DNA of 64,000 nt from Kistimonas asteriae (GCF_018263925.1 NZ_JAEVHF010000008.1:124001-188000), one strand, 5' to 3'; shown: positions 27,417 to 37,681, numbered from the stretch's first letter. Program-made: numbers and translations. The notes: generated from the letters alone by a model not told the origin.

Positions 27417-27710
27417 ATGCAAATGAGTGAGCCGCTTCACCCAGGTGAAATATTAAAAATAGGTTATCTTGACCCTCTAGGTCTTAGTGTTACAGAAGCT
27501 GCAAAACGTTTGGATGTGAGTCGAAAAACGGTTTCTGAAATAATTAATGGACGCTGTGGTATTAGCGTGGAAATGGCTTTACGTCTAGCGAAAGCCTGTA
27601 GTACAACGCCGGATTTTTGGCTGAATATACAGAGGTCATTTGATCTTTGGGCTAATAGAGGGTTTGATTCATCTAATGTGATAATGTTTTCTGGGTCAGT
27701 TAATGGTTGA
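27417..27710 (+). CDS. HigA-family antitoxin-like HTH protein, no toxin partner
   Basis: A 97-residue Xre-type HTH protein: MSEPLHPGEILKIGYLDPLGLS, TEAAKRLDVSRKTVSEIINGR (helix-turn-helix), ISVEMALRLAKACSTTPDFWLNIQ. This is the HigA/VapI pattern. The start is set at 27417 by similarity (27423 is also possible); the ORF extends further upstream without family resemblance. HigA normally follows a HigB RNase, but none is visible on either side. AT-rich codon use and its place inside the repeat-bracketed segment suggest acquired DNA. Likely an orphan antitoxin or a plain DNA-binding regulator. Confidence 0.85.
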   Translation: MQMSEPLHPGEILKIGYLDPLGLSVTEAAKRLDVSRKTVSEIINGRCGISVEMALRLAKACSTTPDFWLNIQRSFDLWANRGFDSSNVIMFSGSVNG

Positions 27711-28027
27711 TTTTTTTGAAGAGGTATTTCTATCTGATAGTTTGTAAATTTTGAAGATGATTGTTTTTCTAATATATGTGGAAATAGTTTTCTGAGGATG
27801 TCTTAATTATAAGTATTGTTGTTTGGTTTATGTGTTAGCTGTCTATTTTTTTGAAGATGTTAACAAATAAATAACTGCCATGTTTCTCGATTATCAAATA
27901 AAAAGGATAAGTTCAGCGCTGATGGAAAAACTAATGCCAGTTGGCAACGTGTTGAGTGTTTTTTAATTACTAGTAATCACTAAAGATATACAATTCTGTT
28001 GGCACCATAGTAGTAAGGAAAGGATTT
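27711..28027. other. AT-rich gene-free gap
   Basis: About 317 bp of clearly AT-rich DNA unlike its neighbours, with stops in all frames. It has three short direct repeats of TTTTGAAGAKG at 27714, 27749 and 27849, the last two exactly 100 bp apart. A good ribosome site (AAGGAAAGG) lies at its right end for the next gene. I see no RNA gene. Confidence 0.5.
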
Positions 28028-28762
28028 ATGCCAACAGTAACATCAAGAAAGAAAGCAGACGGTTCCGTTGTCTATCGTTGTCTGGCGCGAACCTGGAAAG
28101 ACGGTAAGCAGGTCAACATAACGCGAACCAAGCTGACTTACGACGAGGCCTATGCGTGGGGGGAGGCCGAGGAAGAAAAGATGCGTCGGAACAATATGCT
28201 GGCCGAACTTGAGGCCATGGGGGTTCCGAGGCCTGACCGTTCCAAGGTTGCCTCAACGTTCACCAGGGACATGTTGAGATCCGGGTCAGTCGATCTGGAT
28301 TTCAATATGATTGGTGACACCGTGAGTTCCGGTTTAGAACATATCATCAGTCACTTCGGACTGAAGTCATCGGCAATATCGGTAGAGGATCTGGTGGGTT
28401 ACTTCACCAGGCGTCATGGCGAGAATGCCAGTTTTTGGGAAGTGGACGCGGAGGCCGGGTTGCTGAAACTGTTTTTGAACCTGACCACTGGTGAGGCGAT
28501 CCACCATGGCGGCAACAGGGTCAAGCTGGCGCTGGATGAAGTTGCCCGTGAGAGAGGATCTTTCAAGGCCGAACATGAGATAGCGCCAACGGTTAAGCCG
28601 GAGGCTGAAGTGCAGCGTGTAGTCAAATCGGAACCGATTGCAGAGATGGAAGAAACGGTAGAGCAGGCCGTCGCCAGGCTGTCAGCCGAAGGCCTTTCAG
28701 TGAGAAAGATTGCTGATCGGCTTGGCATAGGGAAAAGTACCGTCGCCAGAATACTGAAATGA
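28028..28762 (+). CDS. Integrase-arm-like / resolvase-HTH protein without catalytic domain
   Basis: A 244-residue soluble protein. Residues 1-55 (SRKKADGSVVYRCLARTWKDGK, then ITRTKLTYDEAYAWGEAEEEK) resemble the AP2-like/Arm DNA-binding domain at the N-terminus of phage tyrosine recombinases. Residues 65-170 are unrecognised. The C-terminus (EQAVARLSAEGLSVRKIADRLGIGKSTVARILK, about 212-244) is a resolvase/Hin-type HTH. Neither the tyrosine recombinase R-H-R-Y core nor a serine recombinase domain is present. It is probably a DNA-binding control or accessory protein of a mobile element; the repeat-rich DNA just downstream may be its target. GC content is close to the chromosome, unlike the AT-rich sequence before it. 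Confidence 0.75.
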   Translation: MPTVTSRKKADGSVVYRCLARTWKDGKQVNITRTKLTYDEAYAWGEAEEEKMRRNNMLAELEAMGVPRPDRSKVASTFTRDMLRSGSVDLDFNMIGDTVSSGLEHIISHFGLKSSAISVEDLVGYFTRRHGENASFWEVDAEAGLLKLFLNLTTGEAIHHGGNRVKLALDEVARERGSFKAEHEIAPTVKPEAEVQRVVKSEPIAEMEETVEQAVARLSAEGLSVRKIADRLGIGKSTVARILK

Positions 28763-28785
28763 CGTATGTTATTGATTTTAAAGCG

Positions 28786-28949
28786 GGTACTTGCACTGTC
28801 CCACGGTGGGACACTTTTGGGACGGTGTGGGACACTTTTGGGGCAGTAGCCGCAAGTACCATAAACAACCGCTAACCCATAACCAATTGATCTATAAGGG
28901 TTTCGGGTGTGTACCAAGGGTAAAAGCAGGCTGTCCCACGTGGTACTTG
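28786..28949. repeat. Cluster of short palindromes (GTGGGACA and GGTACTTG motifs)
   Basis: TGTCCCAC occurs at 28797 and 28932, and its complement GTGGGACA at 28806 and 28827. The first two form a perfect palindrome with a 1-bp centre; the 28806 and 28827 copies are 21 bp apart, two helical turns, each extended to GTGGGACACTTTTGGG. GGTACTTG occurs at 28786 and 28942, with complement CAAGTACC at 28853 and again at 29164. GGTACTTGC (28786) and GCAAGTACC (28852) frame a possible 75-nt hairpin. This is how operators, iterons or resolvase sites look. Confidence 0.8.
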
Positions 28950-29092
28950 TCTGCTAAAGATCTGCTAAAGGTTGAGACAGCTATAGACAGCCATAGACAG
29001 GCAAGTGGCTGGAGACGGAGAAACGGATAGGAGGTGCATGGAGGCCAGTAGTATCAAGGGTTTGCGCTGAAAGCCACGGTTTTCTAAGGGCG
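28950..29092. other. Short tandem-like repeats, no gene
   Basis: TCTGCTAAAG is repeated at 28950 and 28961, and ATAGACAG at 28983 and 28993, each pair spaced 10-11 bp. No protein gene is supported between 28763 and 29336; the gap holds the palindrome cluster, these repeats, repeat copy 2 and the candidate minus-strand RNA. Confidence 0.5.
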
Positions 29093-29144
29093 AAAAAAAA
29101 CCCGCGTACTGGGGGAAGTATCGCGGGCTAAGACCATTAGGAGT
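29093..29144. repeat. 52-bp direct repeat, copy 2 (minus-strand intrinsic terminator)
   Basis: Base-for-base identical to 27193-27244, exactly 1900 bp apart, while the flanks differ completely (CCGACAGG versus GAAACATA on the right). It holds the same hairpin with T8 on the minus strand. Confidence 0.95.
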
Positions 29145-29250
29145 GAAACATAGGTACACAATCCAAGTACCAAGGTCATTGCTGACCTAGCTGACAAGGT
29201 TGTAGGGGGACATCAACCTCATCAGCACTGTAAGTATTAACGATATTTTG
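29093..29250 (-). ncRNA. Candidate small RNA ending at the repeat terminator
   Basis: On the minus strand three hairpins follow each other: GGTTG-(11 nt)-CAACC with CCCCC in its loop (29199-29219), AGGTCA-GCAA-TGACCT (29174-29189), and the terminator hairpin of the 52-bp repeat, whose loop is TCCCCC, followed by T8. No ORF covers the region. The C-rich loops and an ACTCCT segment just before the terminator could pair with Shine-Dalgarno sequences. The 5' end is not defined; no convincing promoter was found. No known RNA family recognised. Confidence 0.4.
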
Positions 29251-29336
29251 ACATCTTCCAGCCAATAATTAGACAAAAAACGCATAAAAATGAAATTAAT
29301 GATTATTTAGGTAATTTAATTGACGGTCTGTGCGCG

Positions 29337-30989
<1,653 letters not shown>

Positions 30990-31013
30990 CAGGGGCAGGT
31001 TAAAGCAAGAAAA

Positions 31014-31032
31014 GGGGCGAAAAATTCGCCCC
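31014..31032. terminator. Bidirectional terminator, DUF1285 / ETF-QO
   Basis: An 8-bp stem GGGGCGAA / TTCGCCCC with a 3-nt AAA loop, flanked by TCTGTTTT on the plus strand and TTTTCTT on the minus strand, between convergent genes. Confidence 0.8.
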
Positions 31033-31038
31033 TCTGTT

Positions 31039-32694
31039 TTACATGTTGGGATAGTTGGGACCGCCAGTCCCTTCCGGCGCAACCCAGGTGATATTCTGGG
31101 CAGGATCCTTGATATCGCAGGTCTTGCAGTGCACACAGTTCTGGGCGTTGATGACGAATCGTTTCTCGCCAGACGCTTCATCCGTCATGACTTCATAAAC
31201 GCCAGCAGGGCAGTAACGCTGGGCCGGTTCATCAAACTTTGGCAGGTTGTCGCGTATGGGCAGATCGGCATCCGTCAAGCGCAGATGGCAGGGTTGGTCT
31301 TCCTCGTGGTTGGTGTTGGAGAGGAAAACGGAGCTCAGTTTATCAAAACTCAGTTTGCCATCCGGCTTGGGGTAGTTGAGTTCCGGACACTCAGCTGCGG
31401 GTTTCAGCTGGGCGTAATCCGCTGACTTATCGTGCAGGGTATAAGGCAGCTTGCCATTGAAGAGATTGATATCAACCCATGACAAACCGCCACCAAGCAA
31501 AGCGCCATGTTTGTGCACCAGCGGGCCAAAGTTACGTTGGGCGTGAAGTTCTTCATAGACCCAGGAGCTTTCAAAAGCCTGGGCAAAGGCTTCAATTTCA
31601 CGGCCGCCTTCGTCACCGGATTTGAGTGTTTCGAAAATCGATTCCGCGGCGATCATGCCGCTCTTCATGGCGGTATGAGAGCCCTTGATCTTGGCGTAAT
31701 TCAAAGTGCCAGCATCACAGCCCACCAGCAGACCGCCAGGGAAGGTCATCTTGGGCAGCGATTGCAGGCCACCTTTGGTAATTGCGCGTGCGCCATAGGA
31801 AACACGCTTTCCGCCCTCAAGGAATTGCTTCACAACCGGACTGTGCTTGTAGCGCTGGAATTCATCAAACGGGCTGAGATGAGGGTTGCTGTAGTTCAGG
31901 TCCGTGATCAGGCCGACAACGACCTGATTGTTTTCCAGGTGATACAGGAATCCGCCACCCATGGAGCCACTTTCGCTCAGCGGCCAACCCGCCGTATGTA
32001 CGACAAGTCCCTGTTGGTGTTTGTCAGCAGGAATGTCCCACAACTCCTTGATGCCAATACCATAATGCTGTGGATCCTTACCTTCATCCAGCTTGAACTG
32101 ACTGATCAGCTGCTTGCCTAAATGACCACGGCAGCCTTCTGCAAAGATGGTGTACTTGGCACGCAGTTCCATGCCCGGCATGTAGCCTTCTTTTTGTTTG
32201 CCAGTAACGGAAACCCCCATGTCTCCGGTGATAATGCCTTTTACAGCACCGTCTTCAACAATGATTTCCTGTGCGGCAAATCCGGGGAAAATTTCTGCAC
32301 CCAGTCCCTCTGCCTGTTCCCCCAGCCAGCGGCAGACATTGCCCAGGCTGATAATGTAGTTGCCTTCATTGTGCATGGTCTTATGAGTCAGGAAGGCGGG
32401 AATCTTTTTAGCGTTGCCCTGATCTTTCAGGTAGTAGATCTCATCGCCCTTGACCGGGGTGTTGAGTGGCGCACCACGTTCTTTCCAGTCAGGGAACAGT
32501 TCATTCATGGCCCGTGGCTCGAAGACGGCACCGGACAATATATGGGCGCCGACTTCTGAACCTTTCTCAACCACACAGACAGTCAGTTCCTGTTCTGATT
32601 CCTGGGCCAGCTGCATCAGGCGGCAGGCCGCAGACAATCCGGACGGGCCGGCCCCGATGATAACGACATCGAACTCCATGGATTCGCGTTCCAT
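31039..32694 (-). CDS. etfD: Electron transfer flavoprotein-ubiquinone oxidoreductase
   Basis: A 551-residue membrane-associated enzyme passing electrons from ETF to ubiquinone. The FAD motif VVIIGAGPSGLSAACRL is at residues 9-25. The C-terminal ferredoxin-like region has CPAGVYE and NCVHCKTCDIKDPAQNI, giving the four 4Fe-4S cysteines. Other family motifs: VEKGSEVGAHILSGAVFEPRA, NEGNYIISLG, PGFAAQE. MEREXMEFDVV matches the usual pseudomonad N-terminus, so the longer start is kept. It is divergent from etfBA over a 453-bp gap with a PsrA-like palindrome. Confidence 0.96.
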   Translation of the reverse strand: MERESMEFDVVIIGAGPSGLSAACRLMQLAQESEQELTVCVVEKGSEVGAHILSGAVFEPRAMNELFPDWKERGAPLNTPVKGDEIYYLKDQGNAKKIPAFLTHKTMHNEGNYIISLGNVCRWLGEQAEGLGAEIFPGFAAQEIIVEDGAVKGIITGDMGVSVTGKQKEGYMPGMELRAKYTIFAEGCRGHLGKQLISQFKLDEGKDPQHYGIGIKELWDIPADKHQQGLVVHTAGWPLSESGSMGGGFLYHLENNQVVVGLITDLNYSNPHLSPFDEFQRYKHSPVVKQFLEGGKRVSYGARAITKGGLQSLPKMTFPGGLLVGCDAGTLNYAKIKGSHTAMKSGMIAAESIFETLKSGDEGGREIEAFAQAFESSWVYEELHAQRNFGPLVHKHGALLGGGLSWVDINLFNGKLPYTLHDKSADYAQLKPAAECPELNYPKPDGKLSFDKLSSVFLSNTNHEEDQPCHLRLTDADLPIRDNLPKFDEPAQRYCPAGVYEVMTDEASGEKRFVINAQNCVHCKTCDIKDPAQNITWVAPEGTGGPNYPNM

Positions 32695-33147
32695 GACACT
32701 CTCCTGCTGCTACGGCTAGCCGAACCCCGGGTTGGCATCCCCCGATCCGGCAAACACACGGCTTTTGGTAAAAATGCGTCTTCGTTGCCTCAAACGCTTG
32801 TTTGAATTTTTGTTCGCATTATACTTGGCTTCGCGCAAATGAACAGTGGTCTGCCGCAATCAACCTGCGGGTAGCCACTACCACGGGTTATGCCCGGGTG
32901 ATGCCATTATTGTTGATAGTCAGGTTTACTGCCTGTCTGTAAGGGTAGAGTGCAACGACTCACCGGCTTTCCTTGACCCGGTTACGGCCAGCGGTCAAGA
33001 TAGCTCCGGCACGAGATACGGGATGCTCACATAACAAACCTTATATAACGACCGATGCATCGCCGCCTGGACGCCAACAGTCTGGACAGTTTCAGAGTTG
33101 TACAGCCTGCTGGATAAAAAACTGAACGGACAATGTACGAGGAGCTC
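32695..33147. promoter_or_regulatory. Divergent etfD / etfBA control region with PsrA-like palindrome
   Basis: This gap of 453 bp has no gene. At 32790-32805 lies the perfect palindrome TCAAACGCTTGTTTGA. It matches the CAAAC-N4-GTTTG form of the PsrA operator, which in Pseudomonas controls fatty-acid and ETF genes through long-chain fatty acids. It is about 95 bp from the etfD start. The rest shows no further clear site. Confidence 0.55.
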
Positions 33148-33897
33148 ATGAAGGTTCTTGTAGCGGTAAAAAGAGTCATAGACTACAACGTCAAGGTACG
33201 CGTTAAGGCTGACCACAGTGATGTGGATCTGACCAACGTGAAAATGGCCATCAACCCGTTCTGTGAAATCGCGGTAGAAGAAGCGGTTCGCCTGAAAGAG
33301 AAGGGCGTGGCTTCCGAAATTGTCGTCGTTTCCATGGGACCCAAAGAGTGTCAGGAGCAGATCCGCACAGCGCTGGCGCTGGGTGCAGATCGCGGCATTC
33401 AAGTGCAAACCGATGAAAAGCTGGACTCACTCTCTGTCGCCAAGCTGCTCAAAGCCATTGTCGATGAAGAAAAGCCTGACCTGATCGTACTGGGCAAGCA
33501 GTCCATTGACAGTGACAACAACCAGACCGGCCAGATGCTGGCTGCGTTGGCTGGCCTGCCGCAGGGGACGTTCGCGTCTGAAGTTAAGGTTGAAGACGGC
33601 AAGGCCGTGGTCACCCGTGAAATCGACGGCGGCTTGCAGACAGTTGCGCTGAACCTGCCGGCGGTTGTCACCACCGACCTGCGTTTAAATGAACCCCGTT
33701 ACGCTTCACTGCCCAACATCATGAAAGCCAAGCGCAAGCCGCTGGATGTCAAATCTCCGGCAGAGCTGGGCGTTGAGGTGGCTTCCACCATCACCACACT
33801 GAAAGTTGAGCCGCCCGCGGAGCGTCAGGCCGGTATCAAGGTAGGCAGCGTGGATGAACTGGTTGAGAAACTGAAGAACGAGGCAAAGGTGATCTGA
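33148..33897 (+). CDS. etfB: Electron transfer flavoprotein subunit beta
   Basis: A 249-residue subunit of the ETF heterodimer that collects electrons from acyl-CoA and other dehydrogenases. Starts [20 protein letters not shown] after a strong GAGGAGCTC site (an earlier in-frame ATG adds five residues). Family features: [21 protein letters not shown], the AMP-site region [22 protein letters not shown], and [15 protein letters not shown]. The stop overlaps the etfA start (TGATG-type), so the two subunits are coupled for equal production. Confidence 0.97.
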   Translation: MKVLVAVKRVIDYNVKVRVKADHSDVDLTNVKMAINPFCEIAVEEAVRLKEKGVASEIVVVSMGPKECQEQIRTALALGADRGIQVQTDEKLDSLSVAKLLKAIVDEEKPDLIVLGKQSIDSDNNQTGQMLAALAGLPQGTFASEVKVEDGKAVVTREIDGGLQTVALNLPAVVTTDLRLNEPRYASLPNIMKAKRKPLDVKSPAELGVEVASTITTLKVEPPAERQAGIKVGSVDELVEKLKNEAKVI

Positions 33898-34823
33898 TGA
33901 GTATTCTGGTCGTAGCTGAACACAATAACAGCGCCCTGAACGCTGCTACTAACAACGTAGTGACGGCTGCCAGGGCCATCGGTGATGATATCCACGTCCT
34001 GGTTGCGGGTAGCAACTGTGGCGCCGCCGCAGAAGGCGCTGCCCAGATTGAAGGGGTTGCCAAGGTTCTGGTGGCTGATAACGCCGCCTATGAGCACCAG
34101 CTGGCTGAAAATACCAGTCTACTGATCGCTGAACTGGGCAAGAACTATTCCCACGTACTGGCAGCGGCCACGACCACTGGCAAGAACACCATGCCGCGTG
34201 TTGCCGCACTGCTGGATGTTGATCAGATTTCTGACATTGTTGCTGTTGAAGATGCTGATACCTTCAAGCGTCCTATTTATGCCGGTAACGCAATTGCCAC
34301 TGTGCAGTCCAGTGCGCCAATCAAGGTGATCACCGTGCGAGGCACTGGCTTTGACCCCGCAGCGACCGGTGGCAGTGCGCCTATTGAAGCACTGGCTTCT
34401 GCACACGATGCTGCTACGTCTGCCTTTGTGGGTGAAGAGCTGGCCAAATCTGATCGTCCGGAACTGACGGCAGCGGATATCGTGGTATCCGGTGGTCGTG
34501 GCATGGGTAACGGTGAGAACTTCGAAATTCTCTACAGTCTGGCTGACAAGCTGGGTGCTGCTGTCGGCGCCTCCCGTGCTGCGGTTGACGCCGGTTTTGT
34601 ACCCAATGACATGCAGGTCGGACAGACCGGTAAGATTGTCGCACCACAGCTATATGTTGCCGTTGGTATCTCTGGTGCCATCCAGCATCTGGCCGGTATG
34701 AAGGACTCCAAGGTCATTGTTGCCATCAACAAAGACGAGGAGGCTCCCATCTTCCAGGTGGCAGACTACGGTCTGGTCGCAGACCTCTTTGAAGCGGTGC
34801 CGGACTTGGCCGGCAAGCTCTAA
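33897..34823 (+). CDS. etfA: Electron transfer flavoprotein subunit alpha
   Basis: A 308-residue FAD-binding subunit. The N-terminal domain starts [14 protein letters not shown]. The C-terminal FAD domain (about 185-308) shows [43 protein letters not shown] and [19 protein letters not shown], all ETF-alpha signatures. It is coupled to etfB and followed by a strong terminator. Partner of the divergently encoded ETF-QO. Confidence 0.97.
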   Translation: MSILVVAEHNNSALNAATNNVVTAARAIGDDIHVLVAGSNCGAAAEGAAQIEGVAKVLVADNAAYEHQLAENTSLLIAELGKNYSHVLAAATTTGKNTMPRVAALLDVDQISDIVAVEDADTFKRPIYAGNAIATVQSSAPIKVITVRGTGFDPAATGGSAPIEALASAHDAATSAFVGEELAKSDRPELTAADIVVSGGRGMGNGENFEILYSLADKLGAAVGASRAAVDAGFVPNDMQVGQTGKIVAPQLYVAVGISGAIQHLAGMKDSKVIVAINKDEEAPIFQVADYGLVADLFEAVPDLAGKL

Positions 34824-34835
34824 GGCAAACCAAAA

Positions 34836-34860
34836 GGCCCACGAAAGTGGGTCTTTTTTT
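34836..34860 (+). terminator. Intrinsic terminator of etfBA
   Basis: GGCCCAC-GAAA-GTGGGTC stem-loop followed by T7, 13 nt after the etfA stop. Confidence 0.92.
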
Positions 34861-35008
34861 ATCCGGTTTATCGGCTCTGGATTCGACGATCCGGGCTGTT
34901 GCATGACAGCCGTTGTTTGTTAGTATGGTTTTACGCTGCAAAGGCTGGGATGCCGACTGCAATAATAACGACAAGAGCAGGAAGCGGGTGTCTATCGGGG
35001 GTACGCGA

Positions 35009-35659
35009 GTGGTTTCAATTCTTGTAGCAGATGATCATGATCTGGTTCGAACAGGGATTGTACGGATGTTATCCGATGTTGAGGATTTTAATGTCATCGG
35101 TGAAGTGGCGACGGGCGAAGAGGCTATCACTTTTTGCCGCCAGAATACGCCCGATGTGATCTTGATGGATGTCCGCATGCCGGGTATTGGCGGGCTGGAA
35201 GCGACCCGAAAACTGCAGCACTGCAGTCCCTCCTCAAAAATCATTGCTGTGACTGTCTATTCTGATGATCCGTATCCCAGTCGTCTGCTTGAAGCTGGCG
35301 CCTCAGGCTATTTGACCAAGGGGGCGGCGCTGGACGAGATGGTTACGGCCATCCGGGCTGTTGTCTCAGGGAGCCGCTATATCAGCCCTGACATTGCCCA
35401 GCAGATGGCGCTCAAGCCTTTCAGTAAAAAATCTGATAACCCTTTTGAACAGCTATCCCAGCGCGAACTGCAGATTGCCACCATGATTGTCCAGTGCCAG
35501 AAGGTGCAGGACATCTCGGACAAGCTCTGCCTGAGTCCTAAAACTGTGAACAGCTATCGCTACCGGATTTTTGACAAACTGGACATCAACAGTGATGTGG
35601 AATTGACACACCTGGCGATCAGGCATGCACTGGTGGATACCCAGACGATGGCGATCTAA
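35009..35659 (+). CDS. gacA: Response regulator, GacA/UvrY type
   Basis: A 216-residue NarL-family regulator: receiver domain (1-120) with DDHDLVRTGI, phospho-Asp in VILMDVRMPG (near 54), the signalling Thr/Ser region and YLTKGA, then a LuxR-type HTH (about 150-210; LSQRELQIATMIVQ, LSPKTVNSYRYRIFDKL). GacA acts with the sensor GacS to activate CsrB/RsmY-type small RNAs. The start is uncertain: GTG at 35009 with GGGGG upstream gives the usual GacA length; GTG at 34988 is possible. It precedes uvrC, the standard gammaproteobacterial order. Confidence 0.9.
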   Translation: MVSILVADDHDLVRTGIVRMLSDVEDFNVIGEVATGEEAITFCRQNTPDVILMDVRMPGIGGLEATRKLQHCSPSSKIIAVTVYSDDPYPSRLLEAGASGYLTKGAALDEMVTAIRAVVSGSRYISPDIAQQMALKPFSKKSDNPFEQLSQRELQIATMIVQCQKVQDISDKLCLSPKTVNSYRYRIFDKLDINSDVELTHLAIRHALVDTQTMAI

Positions 35660-35727
35660 CCCGTTGGCGAGTGCAGCGATACAGAGATCACGTTACCATT
35701 CGGTAGAATTGACCGGATGTGCTTGTT

Positions 35728-37563
35728 ATGCCGACAGATAGTAACGCCTTTGATCATCAGACTTATCTAAAAAATGCGCCTGAACTGCCGGGCATATACA
35801 AAATGCTGGACAGCAATGCCGACGTGCTTTATGTCGGCAAGGCAAAAGACCTGAAAAAACGGCTGTCCTGTTATTTCCGTAAGCAGGGCTTGGCGGTCAA
35901 GACTCAGGCCATGGTCGCCAGGATTCAGGCCATTGAAACGGTAGTGACCAATACCGAATCAGAGGCGCTGATTCTTGAGCAAAATCTAATCAAAACCCTG
36001 AAGCCGCCGTATAACATCCTGCTGCGGGATGATAAATCTTACCCTTTTATCTACTTGTCCCATAAGGACCGTTTTCCGCGTTTAGCCCTGCACCGGGGCA
36101 GGAAAAACCAGACGGGCCGATTTTATGGTCCTTATCCCAGCGCGGGTGCGGCAAGGGAAACATTGGGTATTCTCCAGAAAATCTTCAAAGTCCGGCAATG
36201 TGAAGACAGTTTTTTCAGGAACCGGACCCGGCCTTGCCTCCAGTATCAGATCAATCGCTGCAAGGCGCCGTGCGTCGACTTGGTCGATGAGCAGGAATAT
36301 GCCAGGGATGTGCAGGATTCCGTGCGATTCCTGGAAGGAAAAAGCCAGGAGATCATCTTTGACCTGATTGGCAAGATGGATGCAGCGGCAGAATCGCTGG
36401 CGTTTGAGCAGGCTGCGACCTTCCGGGACCAGGTTAACTTCCTGCGTCAAACCCAGGAGGGACAGGCCATCAGCGCCCAGCGTGGCGATGCCGACGTGCT
36501 AGGTATCGCCTGGGAGCCGGGTGGCTGCTGCGTTATCGTGATTTTCGTCCGTCAGGGCAGGGTGCTCGGTACCCGGCAGTTCCATCCGGATTTTAAGCTG
36601 GAGACAACCCGTGAGACAGCTTTGCTGAGTTTCCTGGCCAATTTTTATATACGGAATGCGGATGCCAGAGATTTCCCCGCTGAAATCGTGATCCCATTCG
36701 CCGTAGAAGACCAGGAAGTGCTGGAAACTACATTGCGGGAGGTGTCTGGAAAGGCCATATCCCTGAGACATCAAGTTCGGAGTGACAGAAAACGCTGGCT
36801 GGAACTGGCAGACAAAAATGCGGTTCAAGCTCTCGCCGTGTGGCTGGCGGATAAGAAGAATATCTATCAGCGTTTCCTGATGCTGCAGCAGGCGCTGAAG
36901 ATGTCAACCATGCCGGAACGCATCGAGTGCTTTGATATCAGTCATACCATGGGAGAAGGCACGGTAGCCTCCTGCGTAGTATTTGATCAGCAAGGTGCCG
37001 TTAAATCAGATTATCGTCGCTTTAATATTCGTGACATAACCCCTGGCGATGATTATGCAGCGATAGGGCAGGCCGTTGAGCGACGTTATGCCCGGCTACT
37101 TACCGGGGAAGGTAAAATGCCGGATTTGATCCTGATTGACGGCGGTGCCGGCCAGCTTGGCAAAGCCATGGAATCTCTGGAAAGCCTGCAGTTGACCAGC
37201 ATTACGGTTGTGGGAGTTGGAAAAGGGGAGACCCGCAAACCCGGGATGGAAACGCTGCTGGATGGCGTGACGGGCAAAGAATACGTGCTGGAACCCAGCA
37301 GTCCGGCATTGCATCTGGTTCAGCAGGTCAGGGATGAGGCGCATCGCTTCGCCATTACCGGACACCGTCAGCGACGGGAAGGCAAGCGGAGGAAGTCGAC
37401 ACTGGAAGATATTCCCGGCGTGGGCGCCAAGCGACGCTCCGCATTGTTGAAATATTTTGGCGGATTGCAGTCCATTCAGCAGGCGACAGTGGCTGAGTTA
37501 AGCAAGGTTAATGGCATCAGCAAGGCACTAGCGCAGGAGATACATGATCACCTGCACAGTTAA
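35728..37563 (+). CDS. uvrC: Excinuclease ABC subunit C
   Basis: A 611-residue nuclease subunit for nucleotide excision repair. N-terminal GIY-YIG domain (PGIYKML, VLYVGKAKDLKKRLSCYF), the Cys-rich region (NRTRPCLQYQINRCKAPC), UVR motif region (FEQAATFRDQVNFLR), the C-terminal RNase H-like nuclease (ECFDISHTMGEGTVASCVVF, LILIDGGAGQL) and a tandem HhH tail (LEDIPGVGAKRRSALLKYFGG). Start is the ATG at 35728; a GTG three codons earlier is possible. Length matches the family. Likely cotranscribed with gacA and pgsA. Confidence 0.97.
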   Translation: MPTDSNAFDHQTYLKNAPELPGIYKMLDSNADVLYVGKAKDLKKRLSCYFRKQGLAVKTQAMVARIQAIETVVTNTESEALILEQNLIKTLKPPYNILLRDDKSYPFIYLSHKDRFPRLALHRGRKNQTGRFYGPYPSAGAARETLGILQKIFKVRQCEDSFFRNRTRPCLQYQINRCKAPCVDLVDEQEYARDVQDSVRFLEGKSQEIIFDLIGKMDAAAESLAFEQAATFRDQVNFLRQTQEGQAISAQRGDADVLGIAWEPGGCCVIVIFVRQGRVLGTRQFHPDFKLETTRETALLSFLANFYIRNADARDFPAEIVIPFAVEDQEVLETTLREVSGKAISLRHQVRSDRKRWLELADKNAVQALAVWLADKKNIYQRFLMLQQALKMSTMPERIECFDISHTMGEGTVASCVVFDQQGAVKSDYRRFNIRDITPGDDYAAIGQAVERRYARLLTGEGKMPDLILIDGGAGQLGKAMESLESLQLTSITVVGVGKGETRKPGMETLLDGVTGKEYVLEPSSPALHLVQQVRDEAHRFAITGHRQRREGKRRKSTLEDIPGVGAKRRSALLKYFGGLQSIQQATVAELSKVNGISKALAQEIHDHLHS

Positions 37564-37681
37564 AGATAAGCAAACTCCGTATGATTAGTTATCCAATCAC
37601 CGGCCGGTAACTGTTACACTGACGCCCAAAATCGGGAGTGCCTCCCTACACAGTGGATGATTTTCAGGCTCATTTCAGACG

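Noticed and set aside
28786..29000. CRISPR array
   Set aside because: Repeats are 8-16 bp, in both orientations and irregularly spaced, with no uniform repeat-spacer units and no cas genes.
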